Assembly: GCF_943193065.1 (NCBI RefSeq) | Contig: NZ_CALPCS010000002.1 | Span: 100,473-164,472 of the forward strand | Length of the DNA: 64,000 bases | Direction: 5' to 3' | DNA from: Veillonella agrestimuris | Lineage (GTDB): Bacteria > Bacillota > Negativicutes > Veillonellales > Veillonellaceae | Part shown: in pieces, positions 63,003 to 64,000 of the stretch | How the letters are laid out: the number at the start of each line of letters is the position of its first letter | Position numbering within the stretch: the stretch's first letter is position 1 | The notes under the pieces: generated by a model | The model's input: only the letters and a program-made list of their open reading frames with translations | Database searches by the model: none | What the model was told of the DNA's origin: nothing | Translations under genes and position numbers: made by a program

Positions 63003-63124
63003 AGATAGCCTCCTTCCCATTCAAATTAATTCAATTATAACGAAAGATTTTGTTATAAAGCAATACCTATCTACCTTTATATATGGTACTATAAGGAGTA
63101 GCATGAAACTATAAAGGAGTATGT

Positions 63125-63874
63125 ATGAGCGATTCATTTACCCCCATCCAATCTATACAAGAAGACGAAAAACGCTTTATTACGTCCTATTGGACAGAAC
63201 GAGCTGAAGATTTTAGAAAGCTGCGTGAAAAAGAATTACAAAGTCCAAAGCTTTTACTATGGCGCGATGAATTAATTAGTCACATATCTTCTACAGAGCC
63301 TCTACACATCTTAGATGTAGGCTGTGGCGCTGGATTTTTCAGCATCCTCTTAGCGGACTTAGGTCACTCTGTAACAGGCATCGATATTACGCCAAATATG
63401 ATTGAAGAAGCAAATCTGCTGGCTAAAACACTTAATAGTAAAGCTATTTTTTCTGTTATGGATGCAGAAAACTTAGAGTTTCCTACCCATACATTTGATA
63501 TGGTCGTAGCCCGCAATGTTACGTGGAACCTCCCCCACCCTGATAGGGCATATCAAGAGTGGTTACGGGTTTTAAAACCTAATGGTATGTTATTGAATTA
63601 TGATGCAGAGCACGGAAAAAATCATCATCAACAGCTCCTTGCTAGCCATCACGCTCATCAACATATTAAAGAAGAACTCTTAGAAAAGTGCCATACCATT
63701 TACCACATGCTTTCTATTAGTGCCACTAATCGCCCATTGTGGGATCAGCAGATTTTAGAAGGCCTTAATGCCACTGTTACACTAGACACTACGGTAGGAT
63801 CTCGCATATATGCTGAAGAAGATGAATTTTATATTCCTGCGCCTATGTTTTTAGTGAAAGCTGTAAAAAATTAA
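63125..63874 (+). CDS. Class I SAM-dependent methyltransferase
   Basis: A 249-aa methyltransferase (Methyltransf_11-like) with the SAM loop LHILDVGCGAGFFSILLADLG (~59, cut), GIDITPNMIEEA (~83) and VARNVTWNLPHPDRAYQEWLRVLKPNG (in part, ~128). The VTWNLP motif is seen in small-molecule methyltransferases found near metal/ABC transport genes. Substrate not predictable. AAAGGAG precedes the ATG. Confidence 0.87.
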   Translation: MSDSFTPIQSIQEDEKRFITSYWTERAEDFRKLREKELQSPKLLLWRDELISHISSTEPLHILDVGCGAGFFSILLADLGHSVTGIDITPNMIEEANLLAKTLNSKAIFSVMDAENLEFPTHTFDMVVARNVTWNLPHPDRAYQEWLRVLKPNGMLLNYDAEHGKNHHQQLLASHHAHQHIKEELLEKCHTIYHMLSISATNRPLWDQQILEGLNATVTLDTTVGSRIYAEEDEFYIPAPMFLVKAVKN

Positions 63875-63877
63875 AAT

Positions 63878-63920
63878 AAAGCCAAGAACGATACAACTAA
63901 TGTACTGCTCTTGGCTTTTT
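63878..63920 (+). terminator. Terminator after the methyltransferase gene
   Basis: AAAGCCAAGA (63878-63887) pairs with TCTTGGCTTT (63909-63918), then T. The 21-nt loop is long. Confidence 0.8.
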
Positions 63921-63923
63921 ATT

Positions 63924-64000
63924 GGCTCTCTGTCAAATGTTGGGGTGCTTATCCCTAATCATTTGTTTGGCACCAATCACTTATGTGGTTGGTGCCATTT
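63924..64000. mobile_element. Possible terminal end of an ISL3-like insertion sequence
   Basis: From GGCTCTCTGTCAAATGTTGG (63924) the sequence resembles terminal inverted repeats of ISL3-family elements as I remember them. It also contains a strong hairpin GGCACCAATCAC-TTAT-GTGGTTGGTGCC (63969-63996). The transposase, if any, would lie beyond the window, so this is tentative. Confidence 0.4.

Noticed and set aside
1..64000. CRISPR arrays, tRNA and rRNA genes
   Set aside because: No regularly spaced repeats, cloverleaf-like sequence or rRNA motif was seen by eye.

Overview
The window is a dense, low-GC chromosomal segment of a Firmicute. The gene content, the gene order (mutS-mutL-methyltransferase-miaA; nusB-xseA-xseB-ispA-tlyA-nadK-argR-recN) and the protein sequences fit the Negativicutes, most probably a Veillonella. 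That genus call is from memory of the families and was not computed. No rRNA or tRNA genes, CRISPR array or complete prophage is visible.

Layout. 1-10.6 kb is a plus-strand housekeeping run: the end of mutS, mutL, a SAM methyltransferase, miaA, a PLP enzyme, mnmA, lepA, hemW and a very small siroheme/[4Fe-4S] reductase-like protein. 10.7-18.8 kb is the heat-shock operon hrcA-grpE-dnaK-dnaJ behind an exact CIRCE operator, continuing into prmA-rsmE-mtaB-HIT. 18.9-22.8 kb has rpsU behind a consensus promoter, a YqeY protein, a glutamine synthetase whose leader holds a strong terminator hairpin, and a minus-strand PsiE-like protein and tpx. 22.9-32.9 kb has a heterodimeric ABC exporter, a SpoU methylase, a ChbG-type deacetylase, a flippase-like membrane protein, pheB-hom-thrB (threonine branch) and htpX. 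32.9-41.2 kb has ndk and a late cobalamin cluster (PduO-type adenosyltransferase, cobU, cobQ, cbiB, cobS, pduX, cobD, cobC), interrupted by one unrecognised minus-strand gene. 41.2-53.5 kb is another housekeeping run: rsuA, an M24 peptidase, efp, two Asp23 proteins, nusB, a TsaD paralogue, xseAB, ispA, a PAP2-like protein, tlyA, nadK, mnmM, argR and recN. 53.5-56.7 kb is a lysine-riboswitch-controlled dapB-asd-dapA operon.

The last 7 kb is more accessory. lexA is divergent from a small LysM protein resembling the SOS division inhibitor YneA, with three SOS boxes between them. A solitary tyrosine recombinase, a VanW lipoprotein, a PAP2 phosphatase, a HAD-family pseudogene with its middle deleted, a DUF1848 protein and a methyltransferase follow. 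The final ~75 bases look like the end of an insertion sequence.

The most informative signals are regulatory: (i) the lysine riboswitch, where a 14-bp antiterminator can be read directly; (ii) the lexA/yneA-like SOS module; (iii) the attenuator-like leader of glnA; (iv) paired palindromes between tpx and the ABC exporter. I found no clearly novel multi-gene system. The best candidates for something undescribed are the glnA leader, the tpx/ABC operators and the unknown gene inside the cobalamin cluster.
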